53,563 nucleotides of DNA from Kofleriaceae bacterium (GTDB lineage Bacteria; Myxococcota_A; Polyangia; Haliangiales; Haliangiaceae). Location of the stretch: positions 1 to 53,563 of the forward strand of contig JANXOP010000272.1 of assembly GCA_025357755.1 (NCBI GenBank), written 5' to 3'. The stretch's first letter is position 1. Every line of letters begins with the position of its first letter. The position numbers and the translations under genes are program-made. Positions 8,237 through 17,449 of this stretch are shown here, in pieces. The notes beneath the pieces were generated by a model. It saw only the letters and a program-made list of their open reading frames with translations. It did not search any database and had not been told where the DNA came from.

Positions 8237-8761
8237 ATGAACCTCATGCGTCCCGCCGCAATGCTCGCCGTCACCCTCGGCCTCTTCGGTTGCATCGACT
8301 TCGGTGACCCGGAGTCCACCAACACGACCGACACGACCGACACGACCGTTCGGGCGGTTGGCCCGCTGACCGCACCGCGCGGCGCAGGGTTTGGCCAGGT
8401 CGGCGTCGGCAGCTCCACCTTGCTCGGGCTCGAGCTCGACAACGGCGGCAGGAGCGAGGTCACGATCCGGCAGATCACGGTTTACCCGCCGGACACGTAC
8501 GACCCCGCGTTCGTGCCGCCCGACCCGTGTATTCCGCCGGACCCGTATCACAACCCACCGTCGAACTTCACGCCGCGGTTGCTCGCGCCGTGCGTGAAGC
8601 CCGCAGGGATGACGACGCTGTCCGTCGCGTTCTCGTCTCCCGTCGCGGGCGGGTTCGCGGCCGGGATTCGGGTCGACTACGCCACCGCGGATGGCGGCGC
8701 GTACTCGCTCACGATCCCCGCGACCGCGTGCGTGATGGCGCGCGCGGCGGCCTCGCGCTGA
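8237..8761 (+). CDS. Secreted lipoprotein, intact copy of the duplicated pair
   Basis: This 174-residue protein has a lipoprotein signal (MLAVTLGLFGC) and a low-complexity linker made from a 9-bp repeat encoding TTD. A beta-rich domain follows, containing GFGQVGVGSSTLLGLELDNGG, YPPDTYDPAFVPPDPC and a C-terminal GGAYSLTIPATAC. The pattern resembles a choice-of-anchor or CARDB/ASPM-type beta-sandwich common in myxobacterial secretomes, but I cannot name the family. A pair of cysteines near the middle and end could form a disulfide. It is the functional paralogue of the frameshifted copy at 7055-7569. The same sequence precedes both starts, so the duplication included the promoter. Confidence 0.8.
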   Translation: MNLMRPAAMLAVTLGLFGCIDFGDPESTNTTDTTDTTVRAVGPLTAPRGAGFGQVGVGSSTLLGLELDNGGRSEVTIRQITVYPPDTYDPAFVPPDPCIPPDPYHNPPSNFTPRLLAPCVKPAGMTTLSVAFSSPVAGGFAAGIRVDYATADGGAYSLTIPATACVMARAAASR

Positions 8762-8785
8762 GCCACGGGCTGGTTGTCCCGCGTT

Positions 8786-9160
8786 CTAGTTGAGGTTGTG
8801 AGCGTCGACGGCGTGCTGGAGCAGCGCGTCGCGATCGCAGGTTTCGGTCGCCAGCTCGTGGGTCCCGGCGAGGAACACCAGTGGTGCGGCTCCCGCGACG
8901 AAGGCTTCGTGCCAGCGCGCGGCGCAGATGCACCATTGGTCGCCGGGCTGGAGTCCCGGGAACCCGGGCCGCGGGGTCGAGAGGTCGTTGCCCCGCAGGC
9001 GCGAGAATTCCAGGAATTCGGAGGTCGCCTGGATGCAGACGGTGTGGCTCCCCACGTCGGTGGGGTCGGTCTCGCAGCATCCGGTCCTGAACCACCCGGT
9101 ACGGGGTTCGACTGAACACGGTTCGAGAGGCTGACCGAGCAAATTGCGCTGGGGCTCCAT
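8786..9160 (-). CDS. DUF2237-family protein
   Basis: This 124-residue protein is essentially one DUF2237 domain: NLLGQPLEPC, TGWFRTGCCETD, HTVCIQATSEFLEFSRLRGNDLSTP, FPGLQPGDQWCICAARWHEAF and GAAPLVFLAGTHELA. This is the usual length for the family and there is no export signal, so it is likely cytoplasmic. The start is ATG 9160 (MEPQRN); the frame stays open to 9784, but the extra part is antisense to the cold-shock gene and is not protein-like. It converges on the lipoprotein gene at 8237-8761. It is the soluble paralogue of the exported DUF2237 protein at 7628. Function unknown. Confidence 0.85.
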   Translation of the reverse strand: MEPQRNLLGQPLEPCSVEPRTGWFRTGCCETDPTDVGSHTVCIQATSEFLEFSRLRGNDLSTPRPGFPGLQPGDQWCICAARWHEAFVAGAAPLVFLAGTHELATETCDRDALLQHAVDAHNLN

Positions 9161-9334
9161 ATGGATCAGCACCTTAGCAAGCCCGTGCCCAACCTCCATA
9201 CACACGATCCGCAGGTTATTGGCCGATTCCTCTCGACAAGAGGGGCGCCAGGGCGCAAACAAGGCACTCGGTTTCACTGATCTTTTGGGTGACTTGCCCG
9301 TCGGTGAGACCACTGCTGCCACTAGGAGTCGCGA

Positions 9335-9532
9335 ATGTCTGAAGGTACGATCAAGCGTCTGACTGATAAGGGTTTTGGTTTCATCGAGAACGGCTCGGGC
9401 ACCGACATGTTCTTCCACATGTCTGCCGTCGAGGGCGCTCGCTTCGAGGAGCTTCGCGAAGGCCAGAAGGTCTCGTACAACGAAGGCCGTGGTCCGAAGG
9501 GCCCGCGCGCCGAGAACGTTCGCGTTCTCTAA
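9335..9532 (+). CDS. Cold-shock-domain protein (CspA family)
   Basis: This 65-residue single-domain RNA/DNA-binding protein has RNP1 KGFGFI (12-17) and RNP2-like MFFHMS (25-30), and the typical ending GPRAENV. It binds single-stranded nucleic acid and acts as an RNA chaperone. An AGGAG ribosome-binding site lies at 9324-9328, six bases before ATG 9335. About 170 bp separate it from the divergent DUF2237 start, leaving room for a long 5' leader of the kind that gives cold-shock genes post-transcriptional control. An intrinsic terminator follows 23 bp after the stop, so it is a single-gene transcript. Confidence 0.95.
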   Translation: MSEGTIKRLTDKGFGFIENGSGTDMFFHMSAVEGARFEELREGQKVSYNEGRGPKGPRAENVRVL

Positions 9533-9554
9533 CGAACAACCAACTCGTTGATTG

Positions 9555-9587
9555 AAACGCCGGCCTAACCGCCGGCGTTTTTCTTTT
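9555..9587 (+). terminator. Rho-independent terminator of the cold-shock gene
   Basis: A 10-bp perfect stem AAACGCCGGC / GCCGGCGTTT (9555-9564 and 9571-9580) with a six-base loop CTAACC is followed by TTCTTTT. It begins 23 bp after the cspA-type stop codon. This is the clearest intrinsic terminator in the window. Confidence 0.93.
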
Positions 9588-9732
9588 GTCCGGACTGCCC
9601 CGTTGCGCCTTCGGTCGGCGCGATCTTGCCAGTCCGGCAAATTCGACCTGCACCGGGTTCGCAAGATCCGACAGTTGCGCACGGTATGGAGGTTGCTGAG
9701 AGCCGGCTCGCCGCCCGTCCCGTGGAGCTGTG

Positions 9733-10275
9733 ATGAAACGACTGGTTCTTCTTCTATCTGTAGTCGGTTGCGCGACCGATCCATCTACCCGACCGTTCGA
9801 GCCTGACTCGGTCACGAGCGGGATCTACGACCTCGAGGTCACGGCGAGTGCCGATTCGTGTGTCGCCCCGCGCTTCGTCGGCACGGCGACCGTGCCGCTG
9901 TTCGCCACCACCGGCGCGATCTCGTTGACCGATGTCGGGACCGACGCCGCCCAAGCGTACGATCTCACGGTGGCCGGTGGCTATGCGCTCCAGCTTCCAC
10001 CCGACGGTTCACGCGTCGACCCGTGTCCCTCGTCGGAGGGATCCGTCGTCATTTTCTATGCACTCACGGCAGCGAGCGTCGATCACGTCGAGGCCACGGC
10101 GAGCGAGACCTGGACGATCGCGAGCACGTGCAGCGGGACCATCGGTGCGTCCACCGTGCCGCAGGCCTCCTGCTCGGCGACGCGCTTGCTGCGCTACGAT
10201 CTGCTCACCGCCTGCGCCGCGCCGTGCACGATCCGACGAGACCTGAGCCAGCTGACCTGCGAGTGCAACCCCTGA
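9733..10275 (+). CDS. Cysteine-containing lipoprotein of unknown function
   Basis: This is a 180-residue protein with a short lipoprotein signal, MKRLVLLLSVVGC, starting at ATG 9733 (a GTG one codon earlier is equally possible). The mature part is beta-rich: GIYDLEVTASADSCVAP, VGTATVPLF and TWTIASTCSGTI. Seven cysteines after the lipobox, several near the C-terminus (CAAPC, TCEC), suggest disulfides in the periplasm or at the cell surface. It lies 60 bp upstream of the large Asp-box protein on the same strand and may be co-transcribed with it. I do not recognise the family. Confidence 0.75.
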   Translation: MKRLVLLLSVVGCATDPSTRPFEPDSVTSGIYDLEVTASADSCVAPRFVGTATVPLFATTGAISLTDVGTDAAQAYDLTVAGGYALQLPPDGSRVDPCPSSEGSVVIFYALTAASVDHVEATASETWTIASTCSGTIGASTVPQASCSATRLLRYDLLTACAAPCTIRRDLSQLTCECNP

Positions 10276-10335
10276 CGTTGCTGCGAAGCTGCCGGGTGCA
10301 TGATCGGCACGGCGTTCTGAGTGATACTGCCCGCG

Positions 10336-13300
10336 ATGCGGACAGCCATCGCGATCATGATCTTCGTGGCGAGCAGCGCGCTCGCCCACGCTGAACCACT
10401 CGACGACATCCTCGCGCGCAACCTCGCCGCGCGAGGCGGCGCCGAAAAGCTGCGCGCGATCAAGTCGCTGCGAGCGACCGGTAAGGCCGTCCTCGGTGGC
10501 GGGAGCTTCTCGATCACGGCCGAGCTCGGGCAGGTGACCGAACGACCGAATCGGATCCGCACCGAGATCACGCTTCAGGGCCTCACGCAGATCAGCGCGA
10601 GCAACGGCGGCGCGGCGTGGACCGTCTCGCCATTCGGGGGCCGGCACGATGCCGAGCTCGCATCCGCAGACGACAAGCGACAGATCGATCAGGGTGCCGA
10701 GCTCGATGGGCCGCTCGTCGATTGGCGCACCAAAGGACACCGGCTCGAATGGCTCGGCACCGAGAATGTCGACGGCACACCCGCGATCAAGCTGCGCGTG
10801 ATCCGCAAGGATGGCGATGTCCAGTACGTGTTCCTCGATCCGGACTCGGCGCTCGAGATCCGGATCACGACCGTGCGCAAGGTGCGCGGCAGCGAAGACA
10901 TCACCGAGACTGACCTCGGCGAGTACGCGCAGGTCGCCGGCGTGTGGTTTCCGTTCTCCCTCGAGTCGGGCGCGCCCGGCCAACCTCGCTCGTACCGGAT
11001 CAACCTCGACCGGATCGAGGTCAACGTCCCCAGCGAAGCGGCGTGGTTCCAAGTGCCGACCGCGAACGCGACCCGCGTGGCCATCGCCGGGCCGGCCGAC
11101 AAGACCAACGTGGTCGCGGCGCCGCCACCGGCGCCCGCCGTGCCAGCGGCGATCGATGCGGGCACGATCGCTGGCCTCGGTGCGCGCAACATCGGCTCGG
11201 CGGCGATGAGTGGCCGGATCGCCGCCGTCGCGGCGGTCAATGTCGGGGGCCAGACCCACCTGTTTGTCGGCGCCGCATCTGGAGGTGTGTGGCGGTCGCT
11301 CGACGGCGGCACCACGTTCAAGCCCGTGTTCGATAGGGAGGCCGTGCAGTCGATCGGTGCGATCGCTATCGATCCCAAAGATCCCAAGACGATCTGGGTT
11401 GGCACCGGTGAGGCTTGGACGCGTAACTCGGTCTCGGTCGGCGACGGGATCTATCGCTCGACGGACAACGGCGAGACGTGGACGAACCTCGGCCTCAAGG
11501 ACTCCGAGCGCATCGCGAAGATCTTGGTCAGCCCGCGCGACTCGAACACCGTGTTCGCGTGCGTACCTGGAAAGCTCTGGAGCGACAGCAAGGACCGCGG
11601 CCTGTATCGCACGAGCGATGGCGGCAAGAGCTGGGCGCTCGTCCTACCCGGCGCGAACTTGTCGACCGGTTGCTCGGGAGTCTCGATCGACCCCGCGAAC
11701 CCCGAGGTCGTGCTCGCGGGCATGTGGGACTTCCGCCGCAAGGGTTGGACGTTCCGCTCCGGTGGCGATGGGCCGAACGCACCGAGCGGTAGCGGCATGT
11801 TTCGCTCCGTCGATGGGGGACGGACCTGGACCTCGATCGCGACCGCGAAGGGGTTGCCGCCCGCACCATGGGGACGCGTCGAGGTCACTCACGCGCCGTC
11901 GAATGGCAAGATCGTCTACGCCCTCGTCGAGTCCGCGCACAGCGCGCTGTATCGGTCGAACGATGGCGGTGCGACGTGGGAGCTGCGCGACCAGAGCTCG
12001 AAGATGGTCTGGCGCCCGTTCTACTTCGCGCGGCTCGTCGTCGATCCGACGAACCCGGAACGATTGTTCAAGCCCGATCTCGGCCTGATCGTGAGCGAGG
12101 ACGGAGGCAAGAGCTTCGCCGACAGCGGCGGCGGTTCGCACGGCGATTGGCACGACCTCTGGATCGATCCGCAGAATCCAAAGCACGTGATCGGCGGGGA
12201 TGACGGTGGCTTGTGGCTTTCGTACGACGGCGGCTCGAAGTGGTTCAAGGAGAACAACCTGCCGGTGTCTCAGTTTTATCACGTGAGCGTCGACGACCAG
12301 GATCCCTATCAGGTCTACGGCGGTCTCCAGGACAACAGCTCGTGGGTCGGCGACAGCGCGTACCCCGGTGGCGTGACGTCTGCGCGCTGGACGAACCTGT
12401 GCAACTCCGACGGCTTCTGGGTCTGGGTCGATCCCACCGACCACGACAAGGTCTACTGCGAGGGCCAAGGCGGCGCGATCAGCCGCGTCGATCGCAAGAC
12501 GATGGCCTCGCGCGATATTCAGCCGAAGGCGAACTACCACGAGAAGCTGCGGTTCAACTGGAACACGCCGATCGCGCTCAGCCCGACGCAGAAGGCGACC
12601 ATCTACCTGGGTGCGCAGTTCCTGTTTCGCTCGCGCGATCGCGGAGATACGTGGCAGCGGATCTCCCCTGATCTCACGACCAACGATCCGCAGAAACAAA
12701 ACCAGGAGAAGTCGGGCGGGGTCACGATCGATAACTCGTCGGCCGAGATGCACACCACGATCTACGCGATCAGCGAATCGCCGAAGAGCTCGAGCGTGAT
12801 CTGGGTCGGCACCGACGATGGCAATCTCCAGCTCACGCGCGATGGCGGCACGACCTGGACGAACGTGGTCGCGAACGTACCCGAGCTACCGAAGAGCTCG
12901 TGGGTGAGCTGGGTCGAGGCGAGTCGGTTCGAGGCCGGCACGGCCTACGTCGCGTTCGACCGGCACACGTTCGGCGATCTGGCGCCGTGGGTGTTCGTGA
13001 CGACCGATTTTGGCAAGACCTGGAAACGGATCGCCGATCGGGTCCGCGGCTACGCTCACACGATCAAGGAGGACGTGGTCAAGCCAAACATCTTGTTCCT
13101 CGGGACCGAGCTCGGCCTGTGGATCTCGGTCGACCGCGGCGCCACGTTCGCGCGGTTCGAGGGCAGTAAGTTCCCCGCCGTGGCGGTCCGCGAGATCCAG
13201 GTCCAGGCGCGCGACGGCGATCTCGTGATCGCGACGCACGGGCGCGGCATCTGGATCGTCGATGATCTCACGCCGCTGCGCGCGCTCAGCGACGCGGTCG

Positions 13301-14256
13301 TCCAGCAAGCCACGGCGTTCTTGCCAACCCGGCGGGTCCAGCAGCGAATGCCGGCGAGCGGTGGCTGGGTCGAGGGCGATGCCTCCTTCGTCGGCGACAA
13401 CCCACCCGACGGGATGGTGATCACGTACTACCTGCGGACCCGCCACACGTACGGCCCGCTCACGCTCGAGGTCTTCGATGCGGCCGGCACGCTCGTCGAC
13501 ACGGTGACGCCGAGCAAGCACCGCGGCATCAATCGCGTGCTGTGGAACATGCGCGTAAAAGGCCCGCGCGTACCGCGGGCGGCTCAGGTCGCGTACGGCT
13601 CGTCGCAGGGACCGCGGATCGTGCCGGGCACCTACACCGTCGTGCTGTCGCGCGGCGGCGACAAGATCACGTCGAAGGTCACGGTCGGCATCGATCGCCG
13701 CGCGCCGTACACGGTCGCCGATCGCAAGGCCGAGTACGAGGCGATGCAGAAGGCCTCTGGTCTGTTCGAGGACATGAGCAAGCTCGTCGATCGAATCGAA
13801 GGGACGCGCGACGCGCTCGAGGAGCGCGCGCATGCGGTCGCGAGCTCGGACCCGCTGCATGGCAAGCTCGAGGCGGCGCTCGCGAAGCTCGCAGACACCA
13901 AGAAGCTGATCGTCGCGACGACCGAGGGTGGTGCGATCACGGGCGAGCAGCGGATCCGCGAACACCTCGACGAGCTGTATGGCGCGCTGGCAGGGTGGGA
14001 AGGGCGGCCGGCGAAGTATCAGCTCGAGCGAATGGAGGTGCTGAAGCGCGAGCTCGCGGACGCACGCAAGGGGTACGACACGCTGTTCGCGGGCGAGATC
14101 CGCGCACTCGACGGCGCACTCCAGCAGCACAAGCTGCAACCCGTCCCCGCCGTCAGCGCGCGCGAGCGCGAAGAGCCGGAGGACCTCGCGATCCAGTGTT
14201 TGTCGACGCGTGGGAAAGACTGCAAGGGTGACGACCCCGCGGCCGAGCGCGACTGA
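10336..14256 (+). CDS. Large exported Asp-box beta-propeller (sortilin/VPS10-like) with a LolA-like N-terminal domain
   Basis: This protein has 1306 residues. A Sec signal peptide ends at SSALAHA (about 20). Residues 20-250 resemble the outer-membrane lipoprotein-sorting (LolA-like) fold: RNLAARGGAEKLRAIKSL, and LGEYAQVAGVWFPFSLES. Next comes a long propeller region with eleven Asp-box motifs of the S-x-D-x-G-x-T-W type, such as STDNGETW, TSDGGKSW, SVDGGRTW, TRDGGTTW and TTDFGKTW. This is typical of sialidase/sortilin-type BNR propellers. After DDLTPLRAL there is an immunoglobulin-like strand region and a helical C-terminal part (about 1130-1290), ending in a charged tail. The ATG at 10336 gives a proper signal peptide. 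Its role is probably extracytoplasmic binding or glycoside hydrolysis; the substrate is unknown. Confidence 0.87.
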   Translation: MRTAIAIMIFVASSALAHAEPLDDILARNLAARGGAEKLRAIKSLRATGKAVLGGGSFSITAELGQVTERPNRIRTEITLQGLTQISASNGGAAWTVSPFGGRHDAELASADDKRQIDQGAELDGPLVDWRTKGHRLEWLGTENVDGTPAIKLRVIRKDGDVQYVFLDPDSALEIRITTVRKVRGSEDITETDLGEYAQVAGVWFPFSLESGAPGQPRSYRINLDRIEVNVPSEAAWFQVPTANATRVAIAGPADKTNVVAAPPPAPAVPAAIDAGTIAGLGARNIGSAAMSGRIAAVAAVNVGGQTHLFVGAASGGVWRSLDGGTTFKPVFDREAVQSIGAIAIDPKDPKTIWVGTGEAWTRNSVSVGDGIYRSTDNGETWTNLGLKDSERIAKILVSPRDSNTVFACVPGKLWSDSKDRGLYRTSDGGKSWALVLPGANLSTGCSGVSIDPANPEVVLAGMWDFRRKGWTFRSGGDGPNAPSGSGMFRSVDGGRTWTSIATAKGLPPAPWGRVEVTHAPSNGKIVYALVESAHSALYRSNDGGATWELRDQSSKMVWRPFYFARLVVDPTNPERLFKPDLGLIVSEDGGKSFADSGGGSHGDWHDLWIDPQNPKHVIGGDDGGLWLSYDGGSKWFKENNLPVSQFYHVSVDDQDPYQVYGGLQDNSSWVGDSAYPGGVTSARWTNLCNSDGFWVWVDPTDHDKVYCEGQGGAISRVDRKTMASRDIQPKANYHEKLRFNWNTPIALSPTQKATIYLGAQFLFRSRDRGDTWQRISPDLTTNDPQKQNQEKSGGVTIDNSSAEMHTTIYAISESPKSSSVIWVGTDDGNLQLTRDGGTTWTNVVANVPELPKSSWVSWVEASRFEAGTAYVAFDRHTFGDLAPWVFVTTDFGKTWKRIADRVRGYAHTIKEDVVKPNILFLGTELGLWISVDRGATFARFEGSKFPAVAVREIQVQARDGDLVIATHGRGIWIVDDLTPLRALSDAVVQQATAFLPTRRVQQRMPASGGWVEGDASFVGDNPPDGMVITYYLRTRHTYGPLTLEVFDAAGTLVDTVTPSKHRGINRVLWNMRVKGPRVPRAAQVAYGSSQGPRIVPGTYTVVLSRGGDKITSKVTVGIDRRAPYTVADRKAEYEAMQKASGLFEDMSKLVDRIEGTRDALEERAHAVASSDPLHGKLEAALAKLADTKKLIVATTEGGAITGEQRIREHLDELYGALAGWEGRPAKYQLERMEVLKRELADARKGYDTLFAGEIRALDGALQQHKLQPVPAVSAREREEPEDLAIQCLSTRGKDCKGDDPAAERD

Positions 14257-14269
14257 AGGCCGCGCACCG

Positions 14270-15592
14270 CTACGGGGTTACGAGCCGATAAAACGCGTGA
14301 TCGGGATGGTCGATCGTGAAGGTGGCCCTTCGGTACATCGGCACCGAGAGACCTGCCTGCACGGTCGTGAAGGGGCCGGTCTCCGAGTCCCCGGCTTCGA
14401 TCCGATACACGAGGCCTGGGACGAGGGTCGTGGTTTCGATCGAGAAGATGCCGTCGGCGTACGACGTGTGTACGCCGGTGCCGAACGGGCGCGCGAGCGG
14501 CTCGCCGATGAAGATGCCCTCCGCCGGCCACACCACGGATTTCCAGTAGGCTTCGATCAGCGTCGCGCCGCCGAAGTACCGCGGCACGAGCACTGCTGGG
14601 TTCGGGAACTTCTGCGTGTACGCGCACGGCTCGGCGACGGTGCCGTAGCTACCCGTCGCGCCCGCGCGCAGGAACTCGAACGCGCTCATCTGACCCGAGG
14701 TCGGAATCGAACCGCCGGACGATGTCAGGTGGTCTGCGACGGCGCCAGGTAGGTATGTGTTCGTCGCGATGTCGGGCACGGTCGAGAGGCCTTGCACGTA
14801 GAACATCACGTCGGTCTTGTTCGCGATCGAGTCGGCCACCACGAGACTTCCCGCGATGCCAGAGCCGACCCCGTCCCAGGTATCGAGCAACATCTGACAC
14901 TCGTTGGTGTAGCCGAGCGCTGGATTCAGGATGCAGCGCGCACTGCGATTCGCATCGTGCGTACGCATCAAATAGGCCGAACCCGTGGGCCAGGTATCGT
15001 CGGAGGCGACGCCGCGATCGATCAAAGCCTTTGCTTCGTCGATGGTGGTCGCGGGGATGACCATCGCCGGCCGGAAGTGCAAGTCGGTGAAGGGTCGCGT
15101 CGACGTCGGGCTCGTCGAGTAGGGGTTGGGCGTCGCGTATTGCGAATTGGGATCGGTGCAGGTATCGGCGATCGCATGGGTGCCGAGTGCAAATGCACTG
15201 GTGATCGACATGTGGTCGACGGCAAACGGGTGCGTCCACGCGATCGCGAGGACCTGCACGTCGGTCGAAGCCAAGGCCGCCGTCACCGCATCTGCGAGCG
15301 GCTGAAAGGTCGCGGCGGTGATCGTGGCGTGGATCGGTACGTGAAGATGGACGACGTTCGCGGCGGGGATCATCCTCGCGGCGACGTAATAGTCCGCGGT
15401 CGCGACCGAGAGCGGATCGTCATCGTTCACGACGACGCCGACCTGATCTGCGGTGATACCGGTCCGCGCTGCGAGGAACTGGGGCGTGCCGGTGAACCCG
15501 TCGACCGGCGCATCCGGTGCATCGAGATCATGAGCGGCGGAAGGCGAATGCCCGCAGGCGATCAGGAGCGCGAGGAGTGCGAGGCGAGCCAT
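14270..15592 (-). CDS. TIGR03790-family lipoprotein
   Basis: This is a 440-residue protein from ATG 15592. A lipoprotein signal MARLALLALLIAC is followed by a short Asp/Pro linker. The body matches the TIGR03790 family of unknown function: QVGVVVNDDDPLSVATADYYVAARMIPAANVVHL near the start, and later blocks such as LMRTHDANRS and VMFYVQGLSTVPDIATN. A C-terminal FQKFPNPAVL-like region and EPLARPFG are followed by a beta-rich tail (VYRIEAGDSETGPF, VQAGLSVPMYRRATF). The family is known from bacteria with large secretomes; enzymatic activity is not established. The gene converges on the Asp-box protein with 13 bp between the stops. Confidence 0.85.
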   Translation of the reverse strand: MARLALLALLIACGHSPSAAHDLDAPDAPVDGFTGTPQFLAARTGITADQVGVVVNDDDPLSVATADYYVAARMIPAANVVHLHVPIHATITAATFQPLADAVTAALASTDVQVLAIAWTHPFAVDHMSITSAFALGTHAIADTCTDPNSQYATPNPYSTSPTSTRPFTDLHFRPAMVIPATTIDEAKALIDRGVASDDTWPTGSAYLMRTHDANRSARCILNPALGYTNECQMLLDTWDGVGSGIAGSLVVADSIANKTDVMFYVQGLSTVPDIATNTYLPGAVADHLTSSGGSIPTSGQMSAFEFLRAGATGSYGTVAEPCAYTQKFPNPAVLVPRYFGGATLIEAYWKSVVWPAEGIFIGEPLARPFGTGVHTSYADGIFSIETTTLVPGLVYRIEAGDSETGPFTTVQAGLSVPMYRRATFTIDHPDHAFYRLVTP

Positions 15593-15970
15593 GCTGCACC
15601 CTACGCCTCCGGCAGGTAGCGCTCCGTGCGAAACCCCACGGCGAGCACGCGCTTTTCGGACTCGGCGCGGCCTGTCGGTCATTCGTCGCGTTGCGCGCCG
15701 GTTCTCACGCGGTCCCAGTTCGCCGACCTGCTGGAGCCGATTCGAAACTCGACAAGCATGCGGTCGGTCGGCCCAGCTCGTCGGCGAGGCGAGTGGCGTC
15801 GAATGCGGGCCTGAGGTTGATGGCGGCTCGCCGTCGTTTCGGGGATACCTTGCCGGCTTTGACAGCGCGAACGATCGACGCGCCGGCCGTGCGCATGTGA
15901 GCTACGACGCCGCGCACGGCGCCGGGCAGGAGAGTAACCACCGTCAGGCACCGACCATCGAAGTGCCATC
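15593..15970. other. Intergenic region without a supported gene
   Basis: This divergent spacer of about 380 bp lies between the TIGR03790 gene and the S41-type protease gene. It must hold both promoters. A 78-codon frame on the minus strand (15705-15941, GTG start, rich in Arg/Ala) has no ribosome-binding site or recognisable motif. The plus-strand frames here read as GC-shadow sequence. I see no RNA gene. Confidence 0.5.
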
Positions 15971-17449
15971 ATGAAACGGTCGATCGCACTCGGTATCGTG
16001 GCGGCCGCGTGCAGCTCTCAGATCACGAATCGATCGTTGCCCGAGCCGGTCGATGGTGGTGGCTGGGCGCACCTGGCGCGTGTAGACGTCGACGCAATTC
16101 ACAAGAGCATCGTCACATTGCATCCCGCGATCCGTGACCCACTCAACCCGAGCTTCGCGTCGAACATCGACGTTGCCTATCGTCGAGCGCGCGCCGCCGC
16201 CGGGAGCGCCAAGTCATTCCTGGACTGGCGGGCGGTCGTCAACGGCTTGATCTTGTCATTTCGCGACGAGCACACGTTCATCCAATTCGCCGCCGTCCCT
16301 GCTCGTGCGCGGTGGCCCGGATTTCTGATCGACGGGCGGGGTGGTGGCTATGTCGCCACCTCCGTCGATCCGGAGCTTCCAGGGATCGTGACCGGAGACA
16401 GGCTGATCGCGTGCGATGGACAGCCGATCGCGACCCTTCTTCACGACCAGCTCGATAGCCGCGAAGCGGACTGGTCGAAGGTGCCCGAGCAAATTCGTCA
16501 AGCGTGGCGACTGTTCGTCGACTACGACCTCGCCGGCGCCGTGCCTCTCCACACGTGCACGTTCGATCATGGCGGGCGTTCCGTCGATCTGGCACTCGAG
16601 TGGCGTGTGATTCAGAACGTCGATATGGTCCAGCGCACGGCGCCGCTCTTGCGCCGGCCAACGCCACGCCGAGCGGTCTCGCTGTCTATCCGAGCCGATG
16701 GCACCGCGGTCATCTCGCTCGGATCGCTCGGCGACGAGCATGATCTGCAAGCACTCGAACGAGCGCTGCGGGCAAACCAGACCACGGTGCGCGCGGCCCC
16801 GTCGGTGATCTTCGATCTCCGTGGCAACGCGGGTGGTAATTCTACGTGGGGAGAAGTCTACGCGGCGATCGTCTTCGGCGATGCCGCGGTCGAAGCGATC
16901 GAAGACCCAGCACTCGGTAAATATTTTCGCGCATCGCCCGAGGCGGTCGCACGCCTTCACGAGATTGCTCGACGATTCGCCGCCGAAGGTCCCGACACGG
17001 CGAAAGTCGCGACGTATTGGCGCGAGCTTGCCGACCGCGTAGCAGCGAGCCCCGACCACGATACGAAGCTCTTTACCGACTACGTCACCACACCGAAGGC
17101 ACCAAAGGCACCAGAGGCACCAGCACCGTCCGCCCGCACGTCACCGACGTTCGTGCTCACCGATGCAGGATGCTTCAGCTCGTGCGTGATCGTCGCGAAC
17201 ACCCTCGTCAAGCTCGGAGCGATTTCGGTCGGCGAGGTCTCGGGACAAAACGAGGAGTACGGTGAGGTCATCGGACCGATCGAGTTACCGTCGCACCTCG
17301 CGAGCTACTGGGTGCCGCTCTCGATCATCCGGCAACACCGCGACCAACTCGGTGGTCTGCCTGTTGTCCACGCGTGGCAAGGCGCGATGGACGACGATGC
17401 CGGCATCCTGTCGTGGCTTCGCGACATGGCGTCTGCAACTGCGCGTTAG
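15971..17449 (+). CDS. S41-type (C-terminal-processing-like) serine protease lipoprotein
   Basis: This protein has 492 residues. The N-terminus MKRSIALGIVAAAC is a short lipoprotein signal. The middle contains a PDZ-like stretch (VTGDRLIACDGQPIATLL). The C-terminal half has the ClpP/crotonase-like fold signatures of S41 peptidases: VIFDLRGNAGGNSTWGE, then FVLTDAGCFSSC, where the catalytic Ser would be expected, and a following VGEVSGQ strand. A low-complexity segment built from a 9-bp repeat (KAPKAPEAPAPS, near 17095-17135) interrupts the domain just before the Ser motif. It is probably anchored in the outer membrane facing the periplasm. The substrate is unknown; the family call rests on motifs. 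Confidence 0.8.
   Translation: MKRSIALGIVAAACSSQITNRSLPEPVDGGGWAHLARVDVDAIHKSIVTLHPAIRDPLNPSFASNIDVAYRRARAAAGSAKSFLDWRAVVNGLILSFRDEHTFIQFAAVPARARWPGFLIDGRGGGYVATSVDPELPGIVTGDRLIACDGQPIATLLHDQLDSREADWSKVPEQIRQAWRLFVDYDLAGAVPLHTCTFDHGGRSVDLALEWRVIQNVDMVQRTAPLLRRPTPRRAVSLSIRADGTAVISLGSLGDEHDLQALERALRANQTTVRAAPSVIFDLRGNAGGNSTWGEVYAAIVFGDAAVEAIEDPALGKYFRASPEAVARLHEIARRFAAEGPDTAKVATYWRELADRVAASPDHDTKLFTDYVTTPKAPKAPEAPAPSARTSPTFVLTDAGCFSSCVIVANTLVKLGAISVGEVSGQNEEYGEVIGPIELPSHLASYWVPLSIIRQHRDQLGGLPVVHAWQGAMDDDAGILSWLRDMASATAR

Noticed and set aside
9161..9784. N-terminal extension of the minus-strand DUF2237 gene
   Set aside because: The extension is antisense to the cold-shock gene and its terminator, and DUF2237 proteins start close to ATG 9160.
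12886..14139. A 417-residue minus-strand frame
   Set aside because: Antisense shadow of the Asp-box protein's C-terminal part; no recognisable domain.
15705..15941. Small minus-strand frame in the 15.6-16.0 kb spacer
   Set aside because: No ribosome-binding site, signal, domain or conserved pattern; cannot be separated from chance in this G+C range.
17095..17135. Short CACCAAAGG-type repeats
   Set aside because: They are in-frame codons of the Pro/Lys/Glu-rich segment of the S41-type protease, not an independent element or CRISPR.
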